Assembly: GCA_018136815.1 (NCBI GenBank)
Contig: CM030941.1
Span: 2,648,984 to 2,712,983, forward strand
DNA: 64,000 nt
Reading direction: 5' to 3'
Source of the DNA: Isochrysis galbana
Taxonomy: Eukaryota > Haptophyta > Isochrysidales > Isochrysidaceae
In this document: positions 1-9,508 of the stretch, piece by piece
Layout of the letters: every line of letters begins with the position of its first letter
Numbering within the stretch: the first letter of the stretch is position 1
Notes under the pieces: generated by a model
Told to the model about the DNA's origin: nothing
What the model saw: the letters and a program-made list of their open reading frames with translations, nothing else
Database searches by the model: none
Position numbers and translations under genes: made by a program

Positions 1-1
1 G

Positions 2-667
2 AATCGACCGTATGACGTACTTGTTGAGGAACTGCGGATGTGCAGGAAGAAGACATCCAATAGTGAGACTTTCCAGGAATACCTCTTCCATCTGCTCGGA
101 GGCTTTTCCATCTTCACATCTCATCTCTTACACCCTCAGCGCTCCATGGATAGATGGTGTGAATCCCGGAAGGCAATGAGCGCGCTGGATCGCATCGCGG
201 ACCGCGTCTGGGGGATCAAGAAGAGGAAGAAGGGTGAGCCCCATGCTGAAAAATACACCCCGAATGACGAGAAGAAGAGAACTATCGTGCTGATAGGAGA
301 TGGGTCATTTGGGGACACTTTCCCAAAGAAGAAGTTTGTGCGCGCACTTGCGTCTCGCGGATTGACGATTGTGCTCGACGAGTACAACACTTCTTCGATG
401 TGCCCATGTGGCGAATCCAAACTGCAGGACACTGCGGCGATCTTTCAGGTCGCACCTGATGATGCTCCACATCGCCCTCGGTGCCACAAAGCAGCCGAGC
501 ACGAAGGACCATGTCACGTGATGTCTACTTTTCTTCAAAAACAGCTTGATACCGACCGTGATGAACTAGCGTGCATGCAAATGCTGCTCGCTGGGTACCA
601 AGGATTGTGTCACGGAAATAGACCACAGTGTCTGTGCTCAGGTGTTTGGAGAAAGGGACGTCTGTAG
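2..667 (+). CDS. Fanzor-like (eukaryotic TnpB relative) nuclease, C-terminal part
   Basis: Open from the window edge to the stop at 667, so the 5' end lies outside. Numbering from the ATG at 38, residues 83-95 carry a GDGSFGD stretch, followed by DEYNTSSMCPCG at 114-125, Cys149 and Cys159, and DTDRDELACMQMLL at 171-184. This order (Gly-rich RuvC-II-like strand, E-Y-x-T-S before a zinc ribbon, RuvC-III D-R-D before the last helix) is the C-terminal layout of Fanzor/TnpB/OrfB nucleases. In Fanzors the usual RuvC-II Glu is often replaced and an alternative Glu nearby serves; Glu115 is a candidate. The first zinc knuckle is C-P-C rather than C-x-x-C, which may mean decay. The RuvC-I Asp and guide-RNA-binding domains are off the window. 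Transposon-like sequence follows directly. Identity rests on motif order only. Confidence 0.6.
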   Translation, partial: NRPYDVLVEELRMCRKKTSNSETFQEYLFHLLGGFSIFTSHLLHPQRSMDRWCESRKAMSALDRIADRVWGIKKRKKGEPHAEKYTPNDEKKRTIVLIGDGSFGDTFPKKKFVRALASRGLTIVLDEYNTSSMCPCGESKLQDTAAIFQVAPDDAPHRPRCHKAAEHEGPCHVMSTFLQKQLDTDRDELACMQMLLAGYQGLCHGNRPQCLCSGVWRKGRL

Positions 668-699
668 TGTGAACTGGTGTTTTGTGTCCGCTTAGCGTT

Positions 700-842
700 T
701 TCGCACATAACGTTAGAGGAAAAAGTTTCTATGCACATCTCGTATACGGCGATTAGCTTTGTTTTGTACCACTGTTGTTAATAACTAAAAAGAAAACAGA
801 TATGTTGAAAAACCACCTGGTCCTCTTTTGACGGAACGCGAC
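700..842 (+). repeat. Terminal region of the Fanzor-associated element
   Basis: A block with AAAAAGTTTCTATGC near 720 and ending TTTTGACGGAACGCGAC at 826-842. The same block occurs inverted at about 49947-50040, and the end motif again near 52111-52125. I read it as the right end of the transposon carrying the Fanzor-like gene. Confidence 0.5.
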
Positions 843-849
843 TTCAAGC

Positions 850-1352
850 CCACGCACGCGTCGCGATCCGCGCGCGTGGTGGTGCTGTGGTGGTGGTGGC
901 CGCTGTCCCGCGCGCACGCCGCGCTCAAGCGCGCCTGGTCCTGCGCGCACGCGCGCACGCCGCGCTCGCGCGCGCCGCGCACGGGCGGCCCCCAGCCCCA
1001 GCCCCACTCTAAAAAAACAGTGGCATAAATGGAGGGCGTTTGAAAAACAGTGAAAAACACTGTTTTTGGCCTCCGAAAAAAAACACTGTTTCTGTCTTTC
1101 ACAGCTAGGAGAGCAAGAGACTCCCCCCCCCCCCCCCCCCCCCCCCCCCCCGACCATCCACCGACCGACCCACTCTCGAATCTGGGAATCCGATGCGTGC
1201 GCCCGTGCTTGGAAAACGAAATTTCTGCTTTGTCACATTCGGGATAACACTAAGCTGAAGTGGATCTCCGACGGCATCGCTAGCATTCCCCTCTAGCAGA
1301 GTCTCGACGCCGTCCGTCTCTCTGTCCTCTCTTCCTCAGAAAGTTCGCGAGG
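850..1352. other. GC-rich low-complexity intergenic with poly-C tract
   Basis: Alternating CG/GC-rich sequence (850-1000), a pair of AAACACTGTTT motifs (1040-1095) resembling termini of dispersed elements elsewhere in the window, then about 28 C in a row (1123-1150). The last 200 bases precede the beta-propeller gene and may hold its promoter; no clear TATA box. Confidence 0.5.
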
Positions 1353-2321
1353 ATGCTGCGTGCCGCCCTCGCCCTCGCCACGGTGCTCGGCACCGACGCG
1401 TTCAGCACGTCGCCCGGCTCGGCCGACTACCCCAAGACGATTGATCTGCCAATGGACACCCTGCCCGAGGGCGTTACTGCTGGCGTCGGCAGCATCCTCT
1501 TTGCTGGCTCGCGCGCCAATGGGCGCATCTTCAAGGTGGATACAGCCAGCGGCAGTGTGAATGAACTGGTCGCGCCTCTTCCGGCCACCGAGACGCATGA
1601 GACGTCTTCTCGATGGGCCGTTGGTCTCACGTATGACGTCACGTCCAATGTTGTCTTCTCCGCCGGCGGTCCATCAGGAGAAGTCAGAGCATTTGATGCC
1701 AACTCAGGTAATATTCTTGGTGTGTGGATGCTCAACGTGCCCAACGCGTCAGCCGGAGAGACCGTCTTCATCAACGACTGTGTTGCCAACGAAATGGGCG
1801 TGTACGTCACCAACTCGCGCAAGGCCGAGATGTACCTGCTCCCATTCGGGAGCGGTAACTCGCTGCCCGCTTCCAATGGCTTCATGACCATCCCACTAAT
1901 TGGCGAATGGGACCAATCAGCCTCGGGAAACAATGCCAACGGCATCGAGGCTCTTCCCGACGGCAATTTGCTTGTCATAAATGGGGGTCTTGGAAAATTG
2001 TTCAAGGTCGCACCCTCTGGCCAAGCTACGCTCGTTTCGCTTACTGGTATGGGCGGAGAGTTCCCACTGACGAATGGTGATGGCATCCTCGTGGATGGTT
2101 TGAAGCTGTACGTCGTTCAGAATCGTCTCAACCAGGTGTCCGTGTTCAATATGGCAGCTGACTTTACCACGGGCACCCTTCACAAAGTCATCGTTGATGA
2201 CGATTTCAAGGTGCCCACCACCATCACCAAGGTTGAGGACCGCTTCTATGTCGTCAATGCAAGGTTTGGTGAGAGCCCGCCTCTGGATTATGAAATCATC
2301 CACGTCACGGACTTGCCGTGA
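1353..2321 (+). CDS. Secreted SMP-30/gluconolactonase-like beta-propeller protein
   Basis: 322 residues, one exon. Residues 1-17 form a signal peptide (MLRAALALATVLGTDAF), so the protein probably enters the secretory pathway. The rest is repeated four-stranded blades typical of six-bladed SMP-30/NHL-like propellers: GSILFAGSRANGRIFKVD, GVYVTNSRKAEMYLLP, NGIEALPDGNLLVINGG, DGILVDGLKLYVVQNRLNQ. The end (TITKVEDRFYVVNARFGESP) matches a bacterial and algal branch of this fold often mislabelled superoxide dismutase. Blade Asp/Asn residues could bind a divalent metal. The substrate cannot be named. The start is the first ATG after an in-frame stop and gives the signal peptide. Confidence 0.75.
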   Translation: MLRAALALATVLGTDAFSTSPGSADYPKTIDLPMDTLPEGVTAGVGSILFAGSRANGRIFKVDTASGSVNELVAPLPATETHETSSRWAVGLTYDVTSNVVFSAGGPSGEVRAFDANSGNILGVWMLNVPNASAGETVFINDCVANEMGVYVTNSRKAEMYLLPFGSGNSLPASNGFMTIPLIGEWDQSASGNNANGIEALPDGNLLVINGGLGKLFKVAPSGQATLVSLTGMGGEFPLTNGDGILVDGLKLYVVQNRLNQVSVFNMAADFTTGTLHKVIVDDDFKVPTTITKVEDRFYVVNARFGESPPLDYEIIHVTDLP

Positions 2322-3201
2322 GAATGTACGAGCAGTGCAGTGGCGATTGCGCCGTGATGCGCCCAAAACGCAGCACACCATCATGCCAGCGATGGCTTAA
2401 GCACGCGCCACAGGTGTGATGGCGTGAGGTGTCGCCGGAACCCAAGGAACAATCCATCATCATGTTGCCACAAGGCTAGTGCATTAGGTTGTCGTGTTTG
2501 TGTGAGGGTACGCTTTGTTCAGGTGCTCGGGTTTCTACAGCGAAAAATAACCTTTGAAGATGCCATCTACTGCTACTAGTCCTGCCCTCCCAAGGCGTTC
2601 TGACGACATCGCCCTTATCCCTCACCCCAACCCCACGCCCGAAGTCGGCGCACGAGGCTCTTGGAAAAGGCCCCCCCAAACAATGTGCGCGCTTCACTTC
2701 CCGCCGGGAGTGATATAGCGAGATTCACAAAACTCAGACAGATTGAAAAGGACAAACAAAACACTAAAGGCTCTCTAACCTTGATAGGATTAAGCCCCAA
2801 TGTAGCCGCTATCCCTAGGTTCAGATTGTTTTTTAAACGAGTTGTTTATGCCCCGCCAAAGCCCGATCCCTTCAGTTTTGGGATGGAGGTATTATTATTA
2901 AAAAAAACCTTTTAATGTTCTCGCCTCGCGCGCGGCCACGGGTTTAACTACTGTAGCCACGCCCATTTCCCTTCCTCTCCCTCGCTTCCCGCCTTGCGGC
3001 AACTCCCCTCGTGCACTACTTGGGGCCCAGGTTGCGGGGGGGGTTAGGTTGGGCGGGGTGCACCGGCCCCTAGTGGCGATTCCCCATCTTCCTCCTGTGC
3101 CTCTAGGTGGCCCGTTTCTCCTGTGTCGAGGCGTAGGCGTCATCTCATGGTACGCTGGTTGTCTCTTGTGTTGCTGTTGTTGTTTTTACATGGAGGTATT
3201 A
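2322..3201. other. Intergenic, no gene seen
   Basis: No supported coding region. A TAAAAAAAACCTTTTAA motif at about 2896-2913 recurs as its complement near 5217 and 53055, each time at the border of different sequence, so it may be an element boundary. Confidence 0.4.
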
Positions 3202-3224
3202 TTGTTGTTGTTGTTGTTGTTGTT

Positions 3225-3316
<92 letters not shown>

Positions 3317-3323
3317 TGTTGTT
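3202..3323. repeat. Trinucleotide microsatellite (TTG)n(TCG)n(TTG)n
   Basis: About 7 TTG units, about 31 TCG units and 3 TTG units, almost pure. Long open frames here (poly-Val, poly-Ser, poly-Asp) are produced by the repeat and are not treated as genes. Confidence 0.95.
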
Positions 3324-3394
3324 AGTTATAATTATTATTATATATCTTGGGTGAGGGGCGAATCTTTCCCCTTGATGCAAGTTGCATGCAAGCC

Positions 3395-3562
3395 TGTCGC
3401 ATTCGCGAATCAACGCTCGTTAGGCTTCTCTTCGTCGTTCGGTATTTATCGTTATAATTCTCTCGTTCTCGTCCTCGGTCAAAAGCTTCGCTTGGACGCA
3501 TAGGATCTTGGGTTGTGGAGCGCCCTCTCTCTTACTCTCGAAGAGAAGGGAAGTTTCCCCAC
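3395..3562 (+). repeat. LTR family A fragment (5' end)
   Basis: Begins TGTCGCATTCGCGAAT and matches the first ~165 bases of the full LTRs at 22691-23280 and 62161-62746 with small changes. It stops abruptly at about 3562. Confidence 0.8.
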
Positions 3563-3563
3563 G

Positions 3564-3782
3564 TTCGCAGTGTGGCTAGGCTATGTGCGACTGGAAGTGG
3601 TATAATTGCCTTAAAGGAATCTTAATGCCTTAAAGGCCTACACGCTCAGCTGAATGGGTATGGGAAGGAGGGAGAGCAAAATCAGTCGTCCTTGCCGCCG
3701 CCTTCTGTGAACGCTCGTTACTACAAAACGATACATTCGCAGTGTGGCTAGGCTATGTGCGACTGGAAGTGGTATAATTGCC
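3564..3782. repeat. 47-bp direct repeat pair
   Basis: The segment beginning TTCGCAGTGTGGCTAGG and ending GGTATAATTGCC occurs at 3564-3610 and again, identical, at 3736-3782. The first copy abuts the truncated LTR. Confidence 0.85.
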
Positions 3783-3783
3783 A

Positions 3784-4724
3784 CCACCCACCCACTACGC
3801 AGTAGGAAGAGTAGAGAAGATGTCAGCCCTGTTCGCGCGAGGCTGAGTAATGCGAGTCTAGAAGCCAACCGAGGAGGGCGTATGCTGTGTCACTTGGGCC
3901 GACGGTCGGGTCGGTCGATGTAGTGTTTCTCTCGCGTGGCGGTGCCGGGTGCCCAACCGCCAAGCCAATCGCCTCTAGCCCGGGGAACCTTGATGGCTTC
4001 TGCGGCCGAAGAGCCGCCGGCGCGGAGAGAATGACCCAAGTAGGCGAACCCGGGAGGAGCCACGATGCTGTGGTCGGTGAGAACGCGAGCTACCCACCCG
4101 GACATGGAAGCGGTGGTGGGAGGGCTCTAGCATGTCGTACGCCAAGAGTATCTCGAGGCCGTCGCCCTCCAACTTGTACGTGGTTGTGCATAGCACCTGC
4201 GCAGCAGTGTGCGAGGTGCGAGGGGAATGAGAGTGCTATAGAGGGATCGAGCGCTGACGGCGCGCGGGCGCGTGCTCGTGGGATGCTCACCTCCATGTCC
4301 ATAGCTACGGCAAGTTCAAGCTGCAAGTCAACCGAGCGCGTAGCAAATGTGTTTCTCAAGGCAGTTGTTGTTGCACCCCCAATGCCACGCTCTGACAATT
4401 GAGTCAAGAAAGCATCAAGGTGGTGGAAATTCTCGCCTATGTCTTTCATAACTTCCCAGCGAGACCACCAGCGGATATTAGAGAAACCTTTCATGGAGCG
4501 GCCTGCGATCTCGTGCCAAAGACTCTTAGCTGCCTGAGTATGGGAGATGAGCGTGAGCCATGGGCTCAAGAACTCTTCAACCGCGCTCGGAAAATGAGCC
4601 CAAATTTCGAAAAAAAAATTCCGAAATCCTGGCCTGTCCCTAGGTGTCGTGATAGTACCGGGCTAGTGGGAGTAGTGGTACTAACGCTCAGTTGTTTTAT
4701 TAACATCAATCTCTCACTATCCAT
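3784..4724. other. Intergenic, no recognised gene
   Basis: Open frames on both strands (for example 3887-4402 and 4090-4569) show no family motifs. A motif ATAGTACCGGGCTAGTG near 4651 recurs at about 6733 and, inverted, near 34827. Confidence 0.4.
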
Positions 4725-4947
4725 CACTCTAGGGCCGCTAGGAGCGCCTCGCCGCCCCACCGCCCTTCGTTCGCCGTTCGTCCCCAGTCCAAACACCCAA
4801 ATGGGGTTGCCCGACCCAGTCCAGAATTTCATTCACCCGACTCCCGGCGGGGAGGAGAGCCAAAGCGCCGCGCTAGCCGCCGGTGCCGCTCGCGACGGAG
4901 TGGCTCAGAGCCCTCCGGTAGCGCTCGACTCGACACTTCCACGGACT
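4725..4947 (-). repeat. Dispersed repeat, inverted copy of 42514-42736
   Basis: CACTCTAGGGCCGCTAGG onward is the reverse complement of 42514-42736 at high identity. In the other copy a Ty3-type LTR begins exactly where this similarity stops, so this copy serves as an empty site. Confidence 0.8.
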
Positions 4948-5523
4948 CGTCGGCATGCGCGCGGTCTGTGATGAGGCACCCGTGCTGCTCATCTCGCTCG
5001 CGTGGCCCACCATGCTGATGCTCGGGTAGGACGTGAGCACGCTCGAGCACCAGACGCGGGAGCAGCAGGCGCAACGCGTGCGCGCGGGCCACCACTCGGA
5101 GATGAGCGGCATCTCGAGCCTCGCCTTTGCGCTCGGCAGCCTGCTGATGACGCGCATGGGGCGCCAGTGGCGTGGCTACGAGAGAACGATCCAGGGCCAC
5201 GTGTGAGGCGAGAATTTTAAAAGGTTTTTTTATCCCTCACTCACTCACCCTTCCGCAGTATTTCCAGCCCTATCCCCTCGTGAGGCACGCCTGGAGTTTG
5301 CCTTTGCTGATTACATAAGACATAGATAGATAGGAGGGTTTGTCGCTGTTTGTACTTTATACTACGCGAGGCGCACAGCGGCGCGCAAGTGCTGTAGCAG
5401 GAGCAGCGAAAAGGCGGAGGAGGCGAGGGAGCCAGCCAAGATGGAGCACGGGGGGGAGAGAGGAGGTGGCGACCAATCACTTCGTTGTCGTGGCTTGGGA
5501 GTTGGAGATGATCCCTCCGCTGT
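4948..5523. other. Intergenic with degenerate frame
   Basis: A plus-strand frame at about 4955-5205 is interrupted by a stop near 5028 and resembles no family I can name. A TTTTAAAAGGTTTTTTTAT motif lies at 5216-5234. Confidence 0.35.
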
Positions 5524-6362
5524 GAACCCCGCCTATTTACTGACGTAAACGGGGCTCGATTCTCACTTCTCACCACACTCCTTTGGGCGGGGTGCAAATC
5601 CCCCCCGCTCCGTCTTCTCGCTCTCCCCTTCCGCTCTCCCTGCGACGCGTCGCCATGCGCGCGCCATGGCGCACGTGCTGCGACCTGCTCTCTGGGGTCC
5701 GGGGGGGAGGGGCGGGGGGCTCCGGGAGCCGGGAGGGCCAGCCAGGGAGGGCTAAGGGTAGCGCAGCGGCGCCGGGACGGCGCGCTCTTTCCACTGGGAG
5801 AGGGGTGCAACAAAAGTGCGTGGATAGCCCTGAATCTTCAGATATTGAACCTACTTTTATAAGTGGGGGTCAATGGGGGCCTCGCGCCCCCCTCTGTCCA
5901 TCGCGGACACCCCCCGGGTGGGCCCGTACATTCAACCCCAGCCCCTGCCCTCTGGCAGGGGCAGGGCACTCATCAATTCAGCCCAGACCCCTAGTGGGCG
6001 CGGGTCGCGAGCCGCACTCCCAGGCCCGCATGGGCCTGCTCTCGTACTGACTCCCCCCCCCATCCCTGGTCGCCAGGCAGACAGGGGCCTCAGGGCTGCA
6101 CCCAAGGCCAGCGAGGCGAGCGAGGGAGAGGCAGGGGGGGCCAGGGGCTGAGCCCCAGCCTCCACTGCCCCCTGAGCTGCCCCTGCTGGTCCTCTGGGCG
6201 CCCCTGAAGGACCTCTGAGAGCAGGCCATGGCGCGCCGCATGGCGACGCGCCGCAGGGACCGGGGCGGAAGAGAATGGAACGAGGGAGAGGGGGGGATTT
6301 GCACCCCCCCCGATGGAGTGTGGTGAGAAACGAGACCCATTTGCGTTAGCAAATGGGCGGAG
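5524..6362. mobile_element. Element with ~150-bp terminal inverted repeats
   Basis: The left arm (from CCGCCTATTTACTGACG through TTCTCACCACACTCC and CGCCATGCG) is matched in reverse at 6190-6362. Both arms contain GGGGTGCAAATCCCCCCC and the CGTCGCCATGCGSCGCGCCATGG segment. The inside is non-coding and C/G-rich. It looks like a foldback or MITE-type non-autonomous DNA element. No clear target duplication was found. Confidence 0.65.
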
Positions 6363-6393
6363 GGGGGCGGCTGGCGACAGGAGGAAGGAGGAG

Positions 6394-6760
6394 GGAGAGA
6401 CTCAAGACGCCTACGGGAACCACTGTGGCAGGTATCTCGAGGCGCAGTCTTTTATTTCTCGAGGACAGCTCGCGGCGAGAGCTGTAAGGGCCGTTCTTCT
6501 ATTTTGACGAGAGGTTCCTCCCCCCCCCCGGTGCTTTTTCCCGGAGAGTCGGCCGGCGTCGACCGGTCCGCCTCAATGGGTTTTCCCCCATTTTAACTTG
6601 TGGGGAGTTAGAATGGGAGCCGGGGGCATGCGAGGGGGGAGATGTGGAGGGGTGCATAGTACATAGTAGTATGTATCTGTGACAACAGCACGCGCAAGGT
6701 GTACGGGCAGGTGCGCTGAGGGCTGTCGTGTTAGTACCGGGCTAGTGAGAGTAGTGGTAC
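6394..6760 (+). repeat. Dispersed repeat, inverted copy at 34826-35190
   Basis: Shares with 34826-35190 (reverse complement) the run from GCCTACGGGA through GGCAGGTATCTCGAGGCGCA, CTCGCGGCGAGAGCTG, a poly-C tract and ACCGGGCTAGTG. Non-coding; ~365 bp. Confidence 0.8.
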
Positions 6761-7068
6761 TAATGCTCAGATAGATTGTTGTTGAATCTTCAGATATTCT
6801 TTTCCCCCTCCGCTTCCACACTGACCCCGCCCCGACCGCTTCGGATTGGACCCCCCCCTAGGACCTCCCCCCCTATTCTTATAGCGACCCATTTCCTCAG
6901 AGCCTGTACCTCATCTTGGAAGCGTTCAGCATGAATAAGCGCCTACTCTCTCGTTGCATTATACGCGCGTGGGCCTGCCATCGTAGCCACAATTACGAGT
7001 GTGGCGCGTTCCTTCAAAGTGTGTACACCTCAACTACTTGTCTCCTCTTGTCCAAGAGAGAGACACGC
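6761..7068. other. Spacer 3' of the QueH gene
   Basis: Nothing coding recognised; presumably holds the 3' UTR of the minus-strand QueH gene. Confidence 0.4.
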
Positions 7069-8046
7069 TCACCAATTGTTGCGCTCGGCAAGATCGTTGT
7101 CAGACGTCTTCGTGGCGGCATCCGCGTCCTGCTTGCGCCTCCCCTCGTACAGCCTGTTGCCCCCGAAGCACGAAGCATCGCTCGTAAAGAAACTGTTCAC
7201 CACCTCCTGTGACTCCTCAGCTGCATCTGCTTCTGGGTCCTCGTAATACCGCGAGCCCATACCTGCTGCCTCACCGCCGATCCTTACGGGTGGGATGCCG
7301 TTCGCCTTGCGGTACGCATTGGAGTCGCGCAAAGAATACGAGCACCCGCAGTACTCCTGCTTATAGAAGCGCTGCTCGGCGTTGATTCGATACTTGCGCT
7401 GCGTCATCGCTTCCGTTTGCCAGTCGTACACCCAATAGTACGGCTGGAACCCATGCTTCGCCGCAGCCTGTAAGCCCGAAGCATTGACCTGTTTCGTGTC
7501 CTTCCAACGGGATGTGGCATTTGTGGTCGTGAAGCAGTCGAAGCCGTTCTCTTTGGCGTAGGCCGCTGTCACATCCATCCTCATGTCGAAACACATGGAG
7601 CAACGTCGCCCCCTCTCCGGCTCAAACTCCAGGCCGCGTGCGCGTCTATGGAACTCATCCGAGTCGTAATCACAGTCCACGAAGGGAATGCGCAGCTTCT
7701 CAGCGTACCGCTTATTCTCCGCCTTTCGGATCTCGTACTCGGCGCGTGGGTGGATGTTCGGGTTGTAGAAGAAGATGGTGACATCGTGCCCGGCGCTCAC
7801 CATCTCCTCGATCATGGCACCCGAGCAGGGTGCGCAGCACGAGTGGAGCAGCACCTTTTTACGGTGGTGCTGCGCCGAAAGTGGCGGCTCCGAGCGATAA
7901 TCATTTGCAGGTGGTAAGGATAGATTGCGATGGCTCAACGCGTACGCTGCGTGGGCAGGCAGGTGATGCAGCTGCAGCGCGGCCGGCAATGGCTCCAGCG
8001 CTGAGCGTGAGGCCCTGCGGGAAAGGGCGGCCACTGTGCGGCGCAT
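7069..8046 (-). CDS. queH: QueH-family epoxyqueuosine reductase
   Basis: 325 residues, no intron. QueH (DUF208) reduces epoxyqueuosine to queuosine in tRNA, using a [4Fe-4S] cluster and extra metal. The signature Cys set is present: HSCCAPCS (68-75), ERGRRCSMCFDMR (144-156), YCGCSYSL (232-239). Also seen are FFYNPNIHPRAEYEIRKAE (92-110) and TSRWKDTKQVNASGL (178-192). Residues 1-60 are Arg/Ser/Ala/Leu-rich and lack acidic residues until about 51, suggesting a mitochondrial or plastid transit peptide. I chose the ATG at 8046; the frame stays open 133 codons further up, but that stretch is repetitive Pro/Ser sequence. Eukaryotes are generally held to salvage queuine, so this gene is notable; algal or bacterial origin by transfer is possible. 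Confidence 0.88.
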   Translation of the reverse strand: MRRTVAALSRRASRSALEPLPAALQLHHLPAHAAYALSHRNLSLPPANDYRSEPPLSAQHHRKKVLLHSCCAPCSGAMIEEMVSAGHDVTIFFYNPNIHPRAEYEIRKAENKRYAEKLRIPFVDCDYDSDEFHRRARGLEFEPERGRRCSMCFDMRMDVTAAYAKENGFDCFTTTNATSRWKDTKQVNASGLQAAAKHGFQPYYWVYDWQTEAMTQRKYRINAEQRFYKQEYCGCSYSLRDSNAYRKANGIPPVRIGGEAAGMGSRYYEDPEADAAEESQEVVNSFFTSDASCFGGNRLYEGRRKQDADAATKTSDNDLAERNNW

Positions 8047-8659
8047 CGCAGCCGAGAGCGAGGGGAAGGAGGGGGGAAGGGGAAAGTGAGCGGAGAGGGC
8101 GAGCGAGGCGCGCGCGATAGAGGGAGGGAGGGAGGGAGGGAGAGGGAGAGAGAGCCGAGAGAGGGGAGGGGCGGGGGGAAGCGGACTGGCGGCGTGCGCC
8201 CGAGCGGCGGGGACGGGAGGAGAAAGGGGAGCAGATATAATACTACTAATAATAATTGATGTTATCCTAGCCAACCTCACTAATGACCAGCGGGCTTTAG
8301 TTGGCGCTAGTGGACTGCGACGGAGCAACGAGGGGGCGCGATTAGACTGGAGAAAGAGGAGAAAACAAAACCCCCACCCGCCAGGGCTAGAAGGGGTACG
8401 CTCCCCTCTTCTCTCCTTCGCCGCCGCGCGCCCCGCACCGCCCAAGCTCTTCCCCTCTCTCTCTCTCAGGCCAGCACGGCCATGCTGGCATCACTCCCAG
8501 CTACCAGCACGCCCGCCGGCGCCGCGGCACCGGACCTCGACATCGCACCCGCTCCGGCTTCCCCGCCCCCGTCAGGCGAGCAGGCCCCCCCAGTCCCACC
8601 CCCTGACGACACGCTCCCACTAGACGCTCTCACGCTTTTGGACGAGACGAAGGCAGCAC
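8047..8659. other. 5' side of QueH; GA-rich tract
   Basis: A GGGAGAGAGA-type purine tract (8120-8165) and an open but featureless minus-strand frame up to 8445. The plus-strand Pro/Ala frame 8482-8889 overlaps the transposase remnant and is not accepted. Confidence 0.4.
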
Positions 8660-9196
8660 TCACCCGCCGGCAGGGCGCCGACCCTCACCGGCGCGCTCGT
8701 CGTCGTCGACGACGGCCGTCGGCGCCGGTGGATGTTCGTGCGCGGCGCTCTTCCCGCCGGCGGATACGTGCTCGTGCCGGAGAAGGGCCAAAACCAGAAC
8801 TCCAAGTCCTTCACGGGACTTCAGTTGGCTGCGTCCCTCCTGGCGGTTCTCTGCGACTTCGTGGGCTCGACGCGGCGGCGCCGAGGTGATGTGTGAGGAG
8901 TCGACCAGGTGTCGAATGGGTGGTCTGAGTTTATGGTATGTACGGAGAGCCTCGATGTATGCCTTCTCGATCACACCACTCTGAGTCCATAGAGCGAGTC
9001 TCCGACGGACTCCCATGAAAGAGGCTCCGCTGCAATCGAGTTCTCTCCATTGACACCCTGTGCGCAGGATTTTGAAGAGCAGATCAAGGACTTGAGCATC
9101 CGTCAGAGCCCTAGGTCGGCCAGTACACTTGGGTGGAGCGAAAGCAGAAGCATTTTTCTGGATCAGTCGCGAAAACACTTCACTCAACCGAATCAT
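8660..9196 (-). pseudogene. IS5-like DDE transposase fragment
   Basis: Residues 26-105 match the N-terminal half of IS5/DUF4096-type transposases: GRPRALTDAQVLDLLFKI, TGCQWRELD, then IRHLVDSSHITSA with the first catalytic Asp (D99). After residue ~106 the frame breaks into Arg/Pro-rich sequence with no recognisable GR-GTK segment or later catalytic residues, so the gene is truncated or frameshifted. Such transposases occur as PIF/Harbinger-like or transferred elements in eukaryotes. No terminal repeats were found. Confidence 0.7.
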
Positions 9197-9255
9197 TTAC
9201 AATTCATAGTTCATAGTACATACTAGAAAAAAAAGTTTCGTTACAGGTCCATAGC

Positions 9256-9412
9256 GTGTTCCTTCACCCACGAACTGCCTTCACCCACTAACTGCCTTCA
9301 CCCACGAACTGCCCCACCACGAACTGCCTTCACCCACTAACTGCCCTACCACGAAACTGCCTTCACCCACTAACTGCCCCACCACTAGCTGCTCTCCCAC
9401 CCGACTAACTGC
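9256..9412. repeat. 17-bp-type minisatellite
   Basis: About eight units of CTTCACCCACKAACTGCC, with shorter CCACCACGAACTGC variants, ending about 100 bases before the RNA-binding protein gene. Confidence 0.9.
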
Positions 9413-9508
9413 CCAGGAAATACAAAACAGCTGTGGTGAAGCTGGGTTTCGCTGCTTCGGCCAGGCAGTAAAGAGTTAAGCGAGTGAGTCGTCGGCCAGA
9501 AGAGAGCG

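Noticed and set aside
3049-3503. Poly-Val, poly-Ser and poly-Asp open frames
   Set aside because: They are the three readings of the trinucleotide repeat.
8047-8445. 133-residue extension of QueH
   Set aside because: Pro/Ser/Leu low complexity from the GA-rich leader; the downstream ATG gives a better presequence.
8482-8889. Plus-strand Pro/Ala frame
   Set aside because: Opposite strand of the transposase remnant, compositional open frame.
9256-9412. Possible CRISPR-like array
   Set aside because: Units are contiguous with no spacers; eukaryotic minisatellite. The other tandem arrays here are the same.
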